NCBI GenBank assembly: GCA_022763105.1
Contig: JALEGK010000025.1
Coordinates: 1-40,436, forward strand
Length of the DNA stretch: 40,436 nucleotides
From: Rickettsiales bacterium
GTDB lineage: Bacteria; Pseudomonadota; Alphaproteobacteria; Rickettsiales; UBA3002
Direction: 5' to 3'
Shown here piece after piece: positions 33,393 to 40,436 of this stretch. The position numbers and the translations under genes were made by a program. Position 1 is the stretch's first letter, and every line of letters starts with the position of its first letter. Under the pieces are notes generated by a model, which had not been told where the DNA came from, did no database searches, and saw nothing but the letters and a program-made list of their open reading frames with translations.

Positions 33393-35567
33393 ATGTCAGA
33401 TCAGGACAACGAGGAATTTGAAGAAGATCCTATCACGGGTGAAAAAACGCCTGTGAAGCCTGCTGAAAAGTCAGAAGCAGAACGCCAGCTGACACCCGAA
33501 GATATCGCCAAAGTCGCAGCCGAAAAGGCCGATAAAGAACGCTTAGCCGCAGCCAAAGCCGCAGCTGGCGAAAAACCACCGCACGAAGTACAGCCAGAAC
33601 AGCCTCTCGTTGATGAAAACGACGATGAAGGGGTCATTAAGGTCGATTCCGATGCGCGCGGACTCAGCCCAGAAGAAGTATCCGAGCGCACCCGAACAGC
33701 AAACACCGCCAAAATCTCCAAAGGTGTATTCGGTACACCAGAAGATATTGACGAAAGTAGTATCTCAATGGAGCTTACCTATATCTGGGCGGCGCACATT
33801 CAAGTGGGCCTGAAGGGTAAGATGTGCCTGTTCACACCAGAGAATCAATATCCGTGGCGCGCCGTCGATGGCGGCTTGTGTTTCTGGTTCGGACCAGACG
33901 AAATCGAATTCGCGATTGAGAAAATCAAAGAATATTATAATGGCGGCGTTCTGCCCAACACCCCGCTCCTGCTTAACCCGATTGTTCACCATATGTCGCG
34001 TGACGGTACCGCCAAGCCGATTGGTTCGGGCATTATGTGGTGTACCGCATTGGCGCTAGGTGTAGACACACTCTCAGAAGAAGCCGTCGACCGTATCGAC
34101 GAGCTGGGCGTGTTCTATGATTATTTCGAGCGCGTCGATAACAAAAAAGCCGGTCTGAAAGTATTGGCTTTCTCGGATCGCTATATGCAATCGATGCCAG
34201 ATGGTATTCAGCTAGAAACCAACAAGGCATTCTACGAGCTCATCGGCCTGGATGCGCCGCTTTACTACCCATACTACCTGCTATCGAGTGTGAAATATTT
34301 GTCGCTACACGGCCTGTTCCACCACTCTAACTCGGCATTGCTCATGCCTTCTATGGGCACCACCCTGCCAGCGGTCATCTATGAAGATGAGAAGAAGCTG
34401 AAAGAGCAGGAAGAATATTACGAAAAAATTCGCCAAGAGAAACGTCGTGGCTTCCGCTATGACGACGAGAACATTCAGGATTTCGTGCTCGAGCGCCAGA
34501 TGGACCCTCGCCTAATCCTCGATGCGCGCTTCTGCTGGAATAACTACGACCGCATTCATACGCTATATAAGAAATGGGGTCGCAACCCGAAACATGTCCC
34601 TCACAATAACCGCTTTTACGATCTGTGTGCCCGTGATCTGATGCTATTCGATGCTACCGGCCCAATGCGTAAAGGCGCGGATGAATCATTCGAATTCTTA
34701 GTACCGGGCTTACTGCCGCGTGGTGCCATTACCATTCTGGCCGCATCTGGTGGTTGCGGTAAGAGTTCGATCGCGCATGAATTGTGTATTTACTGTGCAA
34801 CCGACTATCACCCAGAAGAACAAAAACCATTCTGGCTTGGTCAGCCGGTAAACACCCATGTCGCCGCCGATGGTATTTGCGTCTATTTCTCTGGTGAGGA
34901 CGGACCTGCCATTATTAACGCCCGTGCTGAACTATACGACCCAGAAAATCGCGCACAACGCCTACAGTTCCACCGAGCTGATTTTGGGTCAGAAGAAGTA
35001 TCCTTCGCACAATTCATTACCGACCGACTCATGAATATGCCGAATATTCCGCTGCTCGTCGTTGACCCGGCGCGTAAATATCTCGATGGTGACGAGGAAG
35101 ACTCAGAAGTGGTAAACGAATTTTTCTTCGCCCTTGAAGAATTAGCAATGACCAAAAACTGCGCCGTTGTGGTCGTACACCACTTGAAAAAAGGTGCGAA
35201 ACCAAAATCGATTCCGGAAGTACTCGATGAGCTACGTGGTTCGCAGGTATTCATTGACCGTGCACGTGTGGTCTTGGGCATGTTCCGCGAAGGTATTCAT
35301 ACCATTGTGGGGCTAGCGAAAAACAACATTCCACCGAGCTTGGGTATGGTCACGGAAGAACGTGTATTCGTTCGAAACCCTAAAACCCTAAAACTAATGT
35401 GGTTACCGGGGGAAGATGGTGTGCGCCGTGATACGCTCACGCAAGAACAGCTCGATCAGATGGAATATGAATCCTTCAAACGTCAGGTCGATGCGGCTAA
35501 AGATGGCGGGCACCTAACCGCTGAGAATGAAGAAGAATACGTGCCACCATCACTTCGCGATGATTAA
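33393..35567 (+). CDS. RecA/RepA-like P-loop ATPase with unrecognised N-terminal domain
   Basis: A 724-residue soluble protein. Residues 1-110 are charged and K/A/E-rich, probably disordered. Residues about 120-430 form a folded region with many aromatic residues that I do not recognise. Residues about 435-680 are a RecA-fold ATPase of the AAA_25/RepA type: Walker A ASGGCGKSS with Lys457, Walker B LLVVD ending at Asp558, and VVVVHHLKKG as a sensor strand. RepA-type ATPases are hexameric helicases of plasmids and phages. Here the gene is chromosomal, single, divergent from addB and without mobile genes, so a housekeeping DNA role is possible but unproven. The ribosome binding site AGGGA lies 6 nt before the ATG. 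Confidence 0.75.
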   Translation: MSDQDNEEFEEDPITGEKTPVKPAEKSEAERQLTPEDIAKVAAEKADKERLAAAKAAAGEKPPHEVQPEQPLVDENDDEGVIKVDSDARGLSPEEVSERTRTANTAKISKGVFGTPEDIDESSISMELTYIWAAHIQVGLKGKMCLFTPENQYPWRAVDGGLCFWFGPDEIEFAIEKIKEYYNGGVLPNTPLLLNPIVHHMSRDGTAKPIGSGIMWCTALALGVDTLSEEAVDRIDELGVFYDYFERVDNKKAGLKVLAFSDRYMQSMPDGIQLETNKAFYELIGLDAPLYYPYYLLSSVKYLSLHGLFHHSNSALLMPSMGTTLPAVIYEDEKKLKEQEEYYEKIRQEKRRGFRYDDENIQDFVLERQMDPRLILDARFCWNNYDRIHTLYKKWGRNPKHVPHNNRFYDLCARDLMLFDATGPMRKGADESFEFLVPGLLPRGAITILAASGGCGKSSIAHELCIYCATDYHPEEQKPFWLGQPVNTHVAADGICVYFSGEDGPAIINARAELYDPENRAQRLQFHRADFGSEEVSFAQFITDRLMNMPNIPLLVVDPARKYLDGDEEDSEVVNEFFFALEELAMTKNCAVVVVHHLKKGAKPKSIPEVLDELRGSQVFIDRARVVLGMFREGIHTIVGLAKNNIPPSLGMVTEERVFVRNPKTLKLMWLPGEDGVRRDTLTQEQLDQMEYESFKRQVDAAKDGGHLTAENEEEYVPPSLRDD

Positions 35568-35570
35568 GGC

Positions 35571-36704
35571 TTACGCCGCCTCACCGCCATCCTCGATCAA
35601 CTTCTCCACCTGATACTCAACCTGTGTAGGGTATGCAATCTCTGCTCCATGAGCATCAATAATAGCTGCAATTTTCAATAGCACATCTTGCTTCACTGCG
35701 TGGAATTTTATCCAATCCGTCGTATGGGTGAAGGTATAAACAAAGAAATCACAAGATGAGCTATTAAACGCGTCAAAGAAAACGATAAGCGTCTGTGATT
35801 CATCAATCTCATGATGCTCATTAAGCATCGTGCGCACATCATCGGTAATGGCTTTCATCACCCCGATATCATCGTAGCGAATACCAATCGTCTCATAAAT
35901 ACGGCGATGTGACATACGTGACGGGTTCTCAACAGAGATAGTCGTAAACACCGCATTGGGAACATATAGCGGACGTTTATCGAAGGTACGAATGGTTGTC
36001 ATGCGCCAACCAATCTCTTCCACTATTCCTTCAATATTTTGATCAGGAGAGCGAATCCAATCGCCTACCTTAAATGGCTTATCGAAATAAATAATCAGCG
36101 CGCCAAAAAAGTTCGCCAGCATATCTTTAGCGGCAAAACCTACGGCTAAACCACCGATACCACCAAACGCCAACACACCACTGACACTAACACCCAGAGT
36201 TTGCAGGGCGATCAGTCCGGCACTCACAATAATCGAAATCTTAAGCAGCTTGGTAACAGCATGAATAGTAGTAATATCATAGCTTTGCCCCTTCTGACGG
36301 CGTGAGCTAACGTAATACTCACTCCCACGCGCAATAAAGCGAACCACCGTCCATGCAATTGCCCATACAATGGCAATATCACGCAATGGCTTCACTAAGC
36401 TTAGAATATCCTCATTCGCTTCCGACACTAACGTGTTCGCCGCTAAAGAGATACCAACCACCCAGATAATAAGCTTCACCGGCTTACGCATAGCAAGCAG
36501 TAAAATATCATCCCACTCTGTCTTGGTGCGCTCTAATCGGTGAGCAGCAAAACGAATCAACAAGCTTGATAAAATACTCGCAACCGCAGTAAGCAGCAGA
36601 ATCGCAAAAATCACGAACATCCAGTTATAATCTTTAGAGGGTAAAAATAAGAGACCAATCGCTTCTAATTCTGAAACAAAGTCTTTGAGCAATGTATATT
36701 CCAT
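35571..36704 (-). CDS. MscS-family mechanosensitive ion channel
   Basis: A 377-residue membrane protein with about five N-terminal helices (first about 28-51). The MscS core follows: the pore-lining helix with GGIGGLAVGFAAKDMLAN (about 180-197), then FFGALIIYFDKPFKVGDWI leading into the cytoplasmic beta domain and an alpha/beta vestibule ending near residue 370. It would open on membrane tension to release solutes during hypo-osmotic shock. It is the last gene of the fur-olsB-olsA-gloB-mscS operon, and its start codon overlaps the gloB stop by 1 nt. The 3' end is 3 bp from the convergent ATPase stop. Confidence 0.93.
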   Translation of the reverse strand: MEYTLLKDFVSELEAIGLLFLPSKDYNWMFVIFAILLLTAVASILSSLLIRFAAHRLERTKTEWDDILLLAMRKPVKLIIWVVGISLAANTLVSEANEDILSLVKPLRDIAIVWAIAWTVVRFIARGSEYYVSSRRQKGQSYDITTIHAVTKLLKISIIVSAGLIALQTLGVSVSGVLAFGGIGGLAVGFAAKDMLANFFGALIIYFDKPFKVGDWIRSPDQNIEGIVEEIGWRMTTIRTFDKRPLYVPNAVFTTISVENPSRMSHRRIYETIGIRYDDIGVMKAITDDVRTMLNEHHEIDESQTLIVFFDAFNSSSCDFFVYTFTHTTDWIKFHAVKQDVLLKIAAIIDAHGAEIAYPTQVEYQVEKLIEDGGEAA

Positions 36705-37477
36705 TAAAATCGGTCCTTATATTTTCTAAGTGCGACAAACACTTCTTCATCACTGGCATCAGGCATTTGCAGTTGTGTACGAATTTGTGACTCATAGCAC
36801 CGCAAAAAAGGATTGGCAGCTTTTTCATCCGCCAATGTGGTTGGAATAGATGGCTCACCATTTTGGCGGCGCTCTTTTGCTCGCGCCACATAGGCGTCGC
36901 GTGCATCATTTTTCGGCTCTACAGCACGAGAGAATCTGGCATTCGCCAACGTATATTCATGTGCTGAATAGACAATCGTATCATCGGGCAATGCTGCCAG
37001 CTTTTGTAAGCTTTGGTGCAATTGTTGTGGCGTTCCTTCAAATACACGCCCGCAACCCAGTGCAAATAACGTATCACCGCTAAACAAAGCCTTGTCATTG
37101 GCAAAGTGATAGGCGATATGCCCCGTCACATGCCCCGGAATAAAAAGAATCTCAGCTTTAGAAGCTCCAAGGGAAAACACATCGCCTTCATCCAGCTCAA
37201 TATCAATCAGAGGAATACGCTGCGCATCATGCGCATACCCTACAATCTGGCAACCGGTTAAATCTTTAAGCGTCTCATTCCCATTGGTATGATCCCAATG
37301 ATGATGTGTGTTTAAGATGTAATCGAGCTTCAGCCCAAGATGACCAAGCGCACTCATCACGCCATCACTTTCGCTTGGGTCAATGACCGCCGTTATATTC
37401 TGCTCAGACTCATGAAGAATGAAATTATAATTATCATTCACATGCAGCATATCGACGATGTGAACCTCTAAACTCAT
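36704..37477 (-). CDS. gloB: Hydroxyacylglutathione hydrolase (glyoxalase II)
   Basis: A 257-residue metallo-beta-lactamase-fold enzyme that hydrolyses S-lactoylglutathione to lactate and glutathione in methylglyoxal detoxification. The binuclear metal motif THHHWDH is at residues 57-63 (ligands His58, His60, Asp62, His63). The second-half ligands lie in HVTGHI, FSGDTLFALGCGR and AHEYT. The C-terminal HAGH domain with PFLRC and the final F-V-A-L-R-K-Y-K-D segment is present, which separates GloB from other family members. It is translationally coupled: it overlaps the upstream acyltransferase by 4 bp and mscS by 1 nt. Confidence 0.95.
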   Translation of the reverse strand: MSLEVHIVDMLHVNDNYNFILHESEQNITAVIDPSESDGVMSALGHLGLKLDYILNTHHHWDHTNGNETLKDLTGCQIVGYAHDAQRIPLIDIELDEGDVFSLGASKAEILFIPGHVTGHIAYHFANDKALFSGDTLFALGCGRVFEGTPQQLHQSLQKLAALPDDTIVYSAHEYTLANARFSRAVEPKNDARDAYVARAKERRQNGEPSIPTTLADEKAANPFLRCYESQIRTQLQMPDASDEEVFVALRKYKDRF

Positions 37478-38226
37478 CTAATAGCCTCTTTATAAGAGCT
37501 AGAAATCACACGCTCGCTCTCCGCGCATAATGCCTTACGTGACTCATAATCAACCATTTTAAGTGGCTCGTGAAATTCAATCGTCGCATGAATGCTTCGC
37601 TTATTAAGCAGCGCAAAGAGATGCGGCACCAATAGCGTATCGTCAAACCACGCCACATCTTTTCTCCCCTCATCATCCAGCACTTTGCCATTAACATGAG
37701 AGTACACAATGGTCGCAGGCTGAACCATCAGCGCGTCTTGCCCTTCGGCAATACTGAAAAAACCGCTCTTGAATGGCTTAATCTCTGATCCGTCATTGGT
37801 TGTCCCCTCAGGGAACAAACAAATAACACGCCCTTTTGCTAAGCCTTCTTCAATGCGCGCGCGGGTTTGAATCATCTTGCTCGCCTTACGTTCTACAAAG
37901 ACACAGCCCGCAAGCACGCAGCAAAACCCAATGACCGGCCATGAGCGAATATCACTCTTTGGTGTGAATGACACTGGCACTTGCGAAGCCAATGTGAAAA
38001 TATCAAGATAACTACAATGGTTAGTCACTAACATTATGGGACGGTGACTAGACAGCCGCCCTTTAAGCTCAATCTTTAGTCCGATGATAGCGTTTAAACC
38101 TTTAAACACCCAGATCACCATAAATTTACGCAGTGCCTCAAGACCAAACACAGTGGCAAACGCACCGGGAATAACCAGCAAGAACAACCAGACCACCATG
38201 ACTAGCAGCTTCAACACTGCACGCAT
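37474..38226 (-). CDS. olsA: Lyso-ornithine-lipid / 1-acyl-glycerol-3-phosphate acyltransferase (PlsC family)
   Basis: A 250-residue membrane-bound acyltransferase with an N-terminal helix (about 7-27). The catalytic motif is N-H-x4-D (His70, Asp75 in NHCSYLD). A second motif FPEGTTNDG begins at 138. PlsC proteins transfer an acyl chain to a lysolipid. The gene lies 6 bp behind an OlsB-type gene, so I read it as OlsA, which completes ornithine lipid from lyso-ornithine lipid. A general PlsC acting on lysophosphatidic acid cannot be excluded. It overlaps gloB by 4 bp. Confidence 0.85.
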   Translation of the reverse strand: MRAVLKLLVMVVWLFLLVIPGAFATVFGLEALRKFMVIWVFKGLNAIIGLKIELKGRLSSHRPIMLVTNHCSYLDIFTLASQVPVSFTPKSDIRSWPVIGFCCVLAGCVFVERKASKMIQTRARIEEGLAKGRVICLFPEGTTNDGSEIKPFKSGFFSIAEGQDALMVQPATIVYSHVNGKVLDDEGRKDVAWFDDTLLVPHLFALLNKRSIHATIEFHEPLKMVDYESRKALCAESERVISSSYKEAIR

Positions 38227-38232
38227 GCGCGC

Positions 38233-39030
38233 CTACCCCGCCTCTTCTGGCGTATAACGTTGGGAATATTTATCGGCCACCATATCGGTCTGCACCATAA
38301 TGCCAACATCCGTCGTGTTATATGCATTATCGATAACAGCACCATCGCCGACATAACCATTCAGACGCAGATAACCTTTGATGAGTGCCGGCATGCCGTT
38401 CAGCGCTTGCCTCAAATCAATCTGATCTTTAGGAATCAAATTCATATCAACATATAAATCCGGCAAGGCCGTTAGACGAATGGCCTCTGGTGCCAGATGG
38501 TTATGATAGAGATAGGACAGTGAAAGCTTATGCTCTTCAGGGTCAGCGCCTGTAAAGCTCGCACAACCAAACATCAACTTTACGCCATGAAGCGTCACAT
38601 AGGCGCCGATGCCTCGCCATAACAGCGTCATCACCGCACGGTTACGATAGGCAGCATCCACACATGAACGGCCCAACTCCATAATCTCGCCTTCAATGCG
38701 CTTTACAGCCGAGACATCATATTCACTTTCCGTGTAAAAACGGCCCAGCTTTTCCATGACACTCTTTCGCAGCAAACGATAGGTACCCACGACAGCCTCT
38801 TCGCCACTCTTATCGCTATCGATCACCAGCAAATGGTCGCAATATTGATCAAATTCATCAAAGTCGCGCTCTTGCTGTTGAATAACCGCAGACGCTTTAC
38901 CACCCATCTCTAAACAGAAGATGCGGTAGCGCAGCTTTTGCGAAGCTGTAATCTCAGCTTCATCAATAGCTAAGCGAACAGTTAAGTTGCCAGCAACAAT
39001 GGGGGGAAAGCCCGTATTGGAATCAGACAT
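38233..39030 (-). CDS. olsB: L-ornithine N-alpha-acyltransferase (OlsB family)
   Basis: A 265-residue GNAT-like acyltransferase related to acyl-homoserine-lactone synthases. Recognisable OlsB segments are the early R-Y-R-I-F-C-L-E-M, then ELGRSCVDAAYRNR (about 118-131), LLWRGIGAYV and MFGCASFTGADPEEH, followed by the H-H/N-H-L-A-P region. OlsB attaches a 3-hydroxy fatty acyl group from acyl carrier protein to ornithine, forming lyso-ornithine lipid. In bacteria making these phosphorus-free lipids, production often rises under phosphate limitation or stress. Here olsB sits 12 bp behind fur, with olsA 6 bp downstream, so iron-linked control is a possibility raised by gene order alone. Confidence 0.88.
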   Translation of the reverse strand: MSDSNTGFPPIVAGNLTVRLAIDEAEITASQKLRYRIFCLEMGGKASAVIQQQERDFDEFDQYCDHLLVIDSDKSGEEAVVGTYRLLRKSVMEKLGRFYTESEYDVSAVKRIEGEIMELGRSCVDAAYRNRAVMTLLWRGIGAYVTLHGVKLMFGCASFTGADPEEHKLSLSYLYHNHLAPEAIRLTALPDLYVDMNLIPKDQIDLRQALNGMPALIKGYLRLNGYVGDGAVIDNAYNTTDVGIMVQTDMVADKYSQRYTPEEAG

Positions 39031-39042
39031 TCAGTTCACGTC

Positions 39043-39468
39043 TTACTTAGGTTTGTCGAGCGGCACACAATACAACTCTAATCGATGGTCTACAAGCTTG
39101 TATCCGTGTTCTTTCGCTACTTTTTCCTGAAGGCGCTCAATCTCTTCATTAGTGAATTCAATCACACGCCCAGAACGCATATCAATTAAATGGTCGTGAT
39201 GCTCATTGCCCGCCTCTTCATAGCGTGCTTTACCATCACCAAAATCATGTTTTTCAATAATCCCGGCTTCTTCGAACAATCGGACGGTACGATACACCGT
39301 CGCAATACTCACACGCTCATCTACCTTGGCGGCACGCTCATGCAATGTTTCAACATCGGGATGATCATCGGAGTCAGACAGTACGCGGGCGATAATGCGG
39401 CGCTGATCCGTCATCTTCAAACCCATATCAATACATTTTTGCTCTAAAGGCATTCTGTCCTCACTCAT
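39043..39468 (-). CDS. fur: Fur family metal-responsive regulator (Fur/Mur type)
   Basis: A 141-residue regulator. The winged helix (about 15-80) has KMTDQRRIIARVL and the recognition helix VSIATVYRTVRLFEEAG. The metal site E-H-H-D-H is at 89-93. The C-terminal dimer region lacks both CxxC zinc pairs (LIDMRSG replaces LICxxCG), as in alphaproteobacterial Fur/Mur proteins, which often respond to manganese rather than iron. It does not show the haem-binding features of Irr that I would recognise. It is the first gene of a five-gene operon with olsB, olsA, gloB and mscS. The ATG has no ribosome binding site, and a promoter-like element lies just upstream. Confidence 0.93.
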   Translation of the reverse strand: MSEDRMPLEQKCIDMGLKMTDQRRIIARVLSDSDDHPDVETLHERAAKVDERVSIATVYRTVRLFEEAGIIEKHDFGDGKARYEEAGNEHHDHLIDMRSGRVIEFTNEEIERLQEKVAKEHGYKLVDHRLELYCVPLDKPK

Positions 39469-39474
39469 GCGGCT

Positions 39475-39502
39475 AATGTACTAGACTAGAAGTGAAATGC
39501 AA
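39475..39502 (-). promoter_or_regulatory. Candidate fur operon promoter
   Basis: On the minus strand TTGCAT (39502-39497), a 16-bp spacer and TACATT (39480-39475). The -10 ends 6 nt before the fur ATG (39468), suggesting leaderless initiation. It lies in the 206-bp fur-mucR gap (39469-39674), the longest in the window; the middle of that gap shows no gene or strong structure. Confidence 0.35.
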
Positions 39503-39649
39503 CCACTGCCCCCCATGGGTAGAATAAATCAGAGTATAACGCTCAGTTAAACCAATAATATTGATGAAATTCATGGTGTAAGAGCACTTTCTTTGCATTG
39601 AAGATGAATATTGCATTGACCTTTGCCAAAAAGCGCATTAATGAATTGG

Positions 39650-39667
39650 TTAACAAACATTAACAAA
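39650..39667 (+). repeat. 10-bp-phased direct repeat upstream of mucR
   Basis: TTAACAAA occurs at 39650-39657 and 39660-39667, one helical turn apart, ending 7 nt before the mucR ATG. Another TTAA lies at 39638. The TTAA spacings are 8 and 6 nt, so this is not a canonical CtrA box. It could be an autoregulatory operator, since MucR/Ros proteins bind AT-rich DNA and often repress themselves. Confidence 0.35.
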
Positions 39668-39674
39668 TTCGGAT

Positions 39675-40145
39675 ATGGCAATGTCACAAACGATAAAAAA
39701 AGAAGCTCTAGTAGATGCAACCGCTCAAGTGGTAAGCGCTATGGTAAACCAAAAACCAATGAAATCGTCTGAGCTGGCAGAGGCAATCCAGAATGTCTAT
39801 CGCACCTTCGCCGCGCTTACACCGGCAGAAGACCATAACGTTAAAGTGATGAATGCCGAAGGCAAGACCGCCGAAGTGAATATCGATGAGTCTGTCCAGC
39901 CCGATTACATCATCTGCCTGGAAGATGGTAAAAAGCTGAAAATGCTGAAGCGCTACCTAAAGACGAACTATGGCATGAGCCCTGAAGAATATCGCAAGCG
40001 CTGGAACCTGCCATCAAATTACCCGATGGTAGCACCAGAATATGCGAAACGTCGTAGCATGCTGGCGAAGAAGATTGGTCTTGGTAAGCAAGAGCGCGCG
40101 CATACGCCGCGCAATCACGTGAGCGACATCGTCTTTCACGCGTAA
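39675..40145 (+). CDS. mucR: MucR/Ros-family transcriptional regulator with degenerate zinc finger
   Basis: A 156-residue protein of the prokaryotic zinc-finger MucR/Ros family. It has a helical N-terminal oligomerisation part (about 9-50), then the DNA-binding domain with DYIICLEDGKKLKMLKRYL and the GMSPEEYRKRWNLPSNYPMVAP segment. The usual metal set is C-x2-D-x9-H-x3-H. Here Cys81 and Asp84 remain, but the two histidines are Tyr94 and Asn98. Some rhizobial relatives fold without zinc, so the protein can still be functional. MucR proteins act as H-NS-like regulators of surface and cell-cycle genes. The start may be the ATG at 39675 or 39681. The stop codon abuts the convergent TRAP permease stop with no gap. 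Confidence 0.9.
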   Translation: MAMSQTIKKEALVDATAQVVSAMVNQKPMKSSELAEAIQNVYRTFAALTPAEDHNVKVMNAEGKTAEVNIDESVQPDYIICLEDGKKLKMLKRYLKTNYGMSPEEYRKRWNLPSNYPMVAPEYAKRRSMLAKKIGLGKQERAHTPRNHVSDIVFHA

Positions 40146-40436
40146 TTAGAAATCAATATCCCAGCTATTGCTTGTCTTAGGCTTATTCAGCTCTTCAAGA
40201 CGCGATGGGTCGAACTTCTCGAATTTAGTATCATACAGAGCCTTTGGCATCCATGTCGCCAAACCCGGCGCAAATGATAATGCAGCCAACATCACCACCT
40301 GAATCCCCACAAACGGCAACACACCTCTGTAGATATCCATCGTCTTCACCTCTTTGCTCGCCACACCACGCAAATAGAACAGCGAGAAACCAAATGGCGG
40401 CGTTAGAAATGAGGTCTGCAAATTAATCGCCATCAT
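40146..40436 (-). CDS. TRAP transporter large permease subunit (DctM), C-terminal part
   Basis: Only the last 96 or so residues are inside the window; the frame is open at the right edge, so the gene begins beyond 40436 and the Met at the edge is internal. The NLQTSFLTPPFGFSLFYLRG segment, the VKTMDIYRGVLPFVGIQVV helix and the A-T-W-M-P end are typical of the C-terminus of DctM, the 12-helix ion-coupled subunit of DctPQM TRAP importers. A hydrophilic tail of about 25 residues follows. This is a second TRAP system, distinct from the fused TAXI-type permease at 3579-6170. Its DctP and DctQ partners are presumably outside the window. Confidence 0.88.
   Translation of the reverse strand: MMAINLQTSFLTPPFGFSLFYLRGVASKEVKTMDIYRGVLPFVGIQVVMLAALSFAPGLATWMPKALYDTKFEKFDPSRLEELNKPKTSNSWDIDF

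Noticed and set aside
33401..33721. A 106-codon antisense frame within the ATPase N-terminus
   Set aside because: It is a serine/alanine-rich mirror of the charged, low-complexity coding strand with no ribosome binding site; the plus-strand gene explains the region.
39638..39663. CtrA boxes upstream of mucR
   Set aside because: The three TTAA motifs are spaced by 8 and 6 nt, not 7, so they do not meet the consensus; kept only as a direct repeat.

Overview
The window reads as chromosomal DNA from a free-living, probably flagellated alphaproteobacterium of medium GC content. Several family-level markers point to this class: a MucR/Ros regulator, a Fur/Mur-type regulator without CxxC zinc sites, an OlsB-OlsA ornithine-lipid pair, alphaproteobacterial-type AddA and AddB, an LdtR-like MarR regulator, a TIGR02300 zinc-ribbon protein next to aroA, and the order aroA/cmk-rpsA-sppA-ihfB-lapA-trpFBA. 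An RcdA-family (DUF1465) gene and two TTAA-N7-TTAA boxes, one enclosing a GANTC site, suggest a Caulobacter-type CtrA/CcrM cell-cycle circuit. Genus cannot be decided from the sequence. There is no IS element, prophage, CRISPR array, tRNA or rRNA. Coding density is very high: the longest stretch without a gene is about 200 bases (39469-39674).

Layout. 1-3138 (+): a FliK-like proline/glutamine-rich protein (5' end cut by the window edge), then a long-chain polyprenyl diphosphate synthase. 3135-9500 (-): read from the right, a histidine kinase, an LdtR-like regulator, a TAXI-type solute-binding protein, a fused TRAP permease and a universal stress protein, i.e. a transport module with adjacent regulators. 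9634-11451 (+): glmS. 11438-16893 (-): a prepilin-peptidase-like protein lacking its catalytic aspartates, a degenerate EAL protein, a large AsmA protein and the TIGR02300 protein. 17011-25241 (+): an AroA-Cmk fusion, ribosomal protein S1, SppA, IHF-beta, LapA and TrpF-TrpB-TrpA, linking shikimate and tryptophan synthesis to translation and nucleoid functions. 25224-33315 (-): addB, addA, trxA and a short glutamine-synthetase-like gene, with the rcdA-like gene inserted on the opposite strand between addB and addA. 33393-35567 (+): a RecA/RepA-like ATPase with an unrecognised N-terminal half. 35571-39468 (-): a tight five-gene operon fur-olsB-olsA-gloB-mscS. 39675-40145 (+): mucR with a zinc finger that has lost both histidines. 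40146-40436 (-): the C-terminus of a second TRAP permease cut by the window edge.

Three themes cut across the genes. First, the two CtrA-type boxes both sit 11 nt upstream of a -10-like hexamer, in front of rcdA and of the histidine kinase. Second, six genes (ispB, glmS, aroA, addA, addB, fur) have a -10-like hexamer ending 6-7 nt before the ATG and no Shine-Dalgarno sequence, which suggests leaderless mRNAs. Third, all six convergent gene pairs overlap or nearly touch, leaving no room for ordinary intrinsic terminators. The least explained elements are the RepA-like ATPase, the catalytically deficient A24 and EAL proteins, the single-domain glutamine-synthetase-like protein and the zinc-less MucR.
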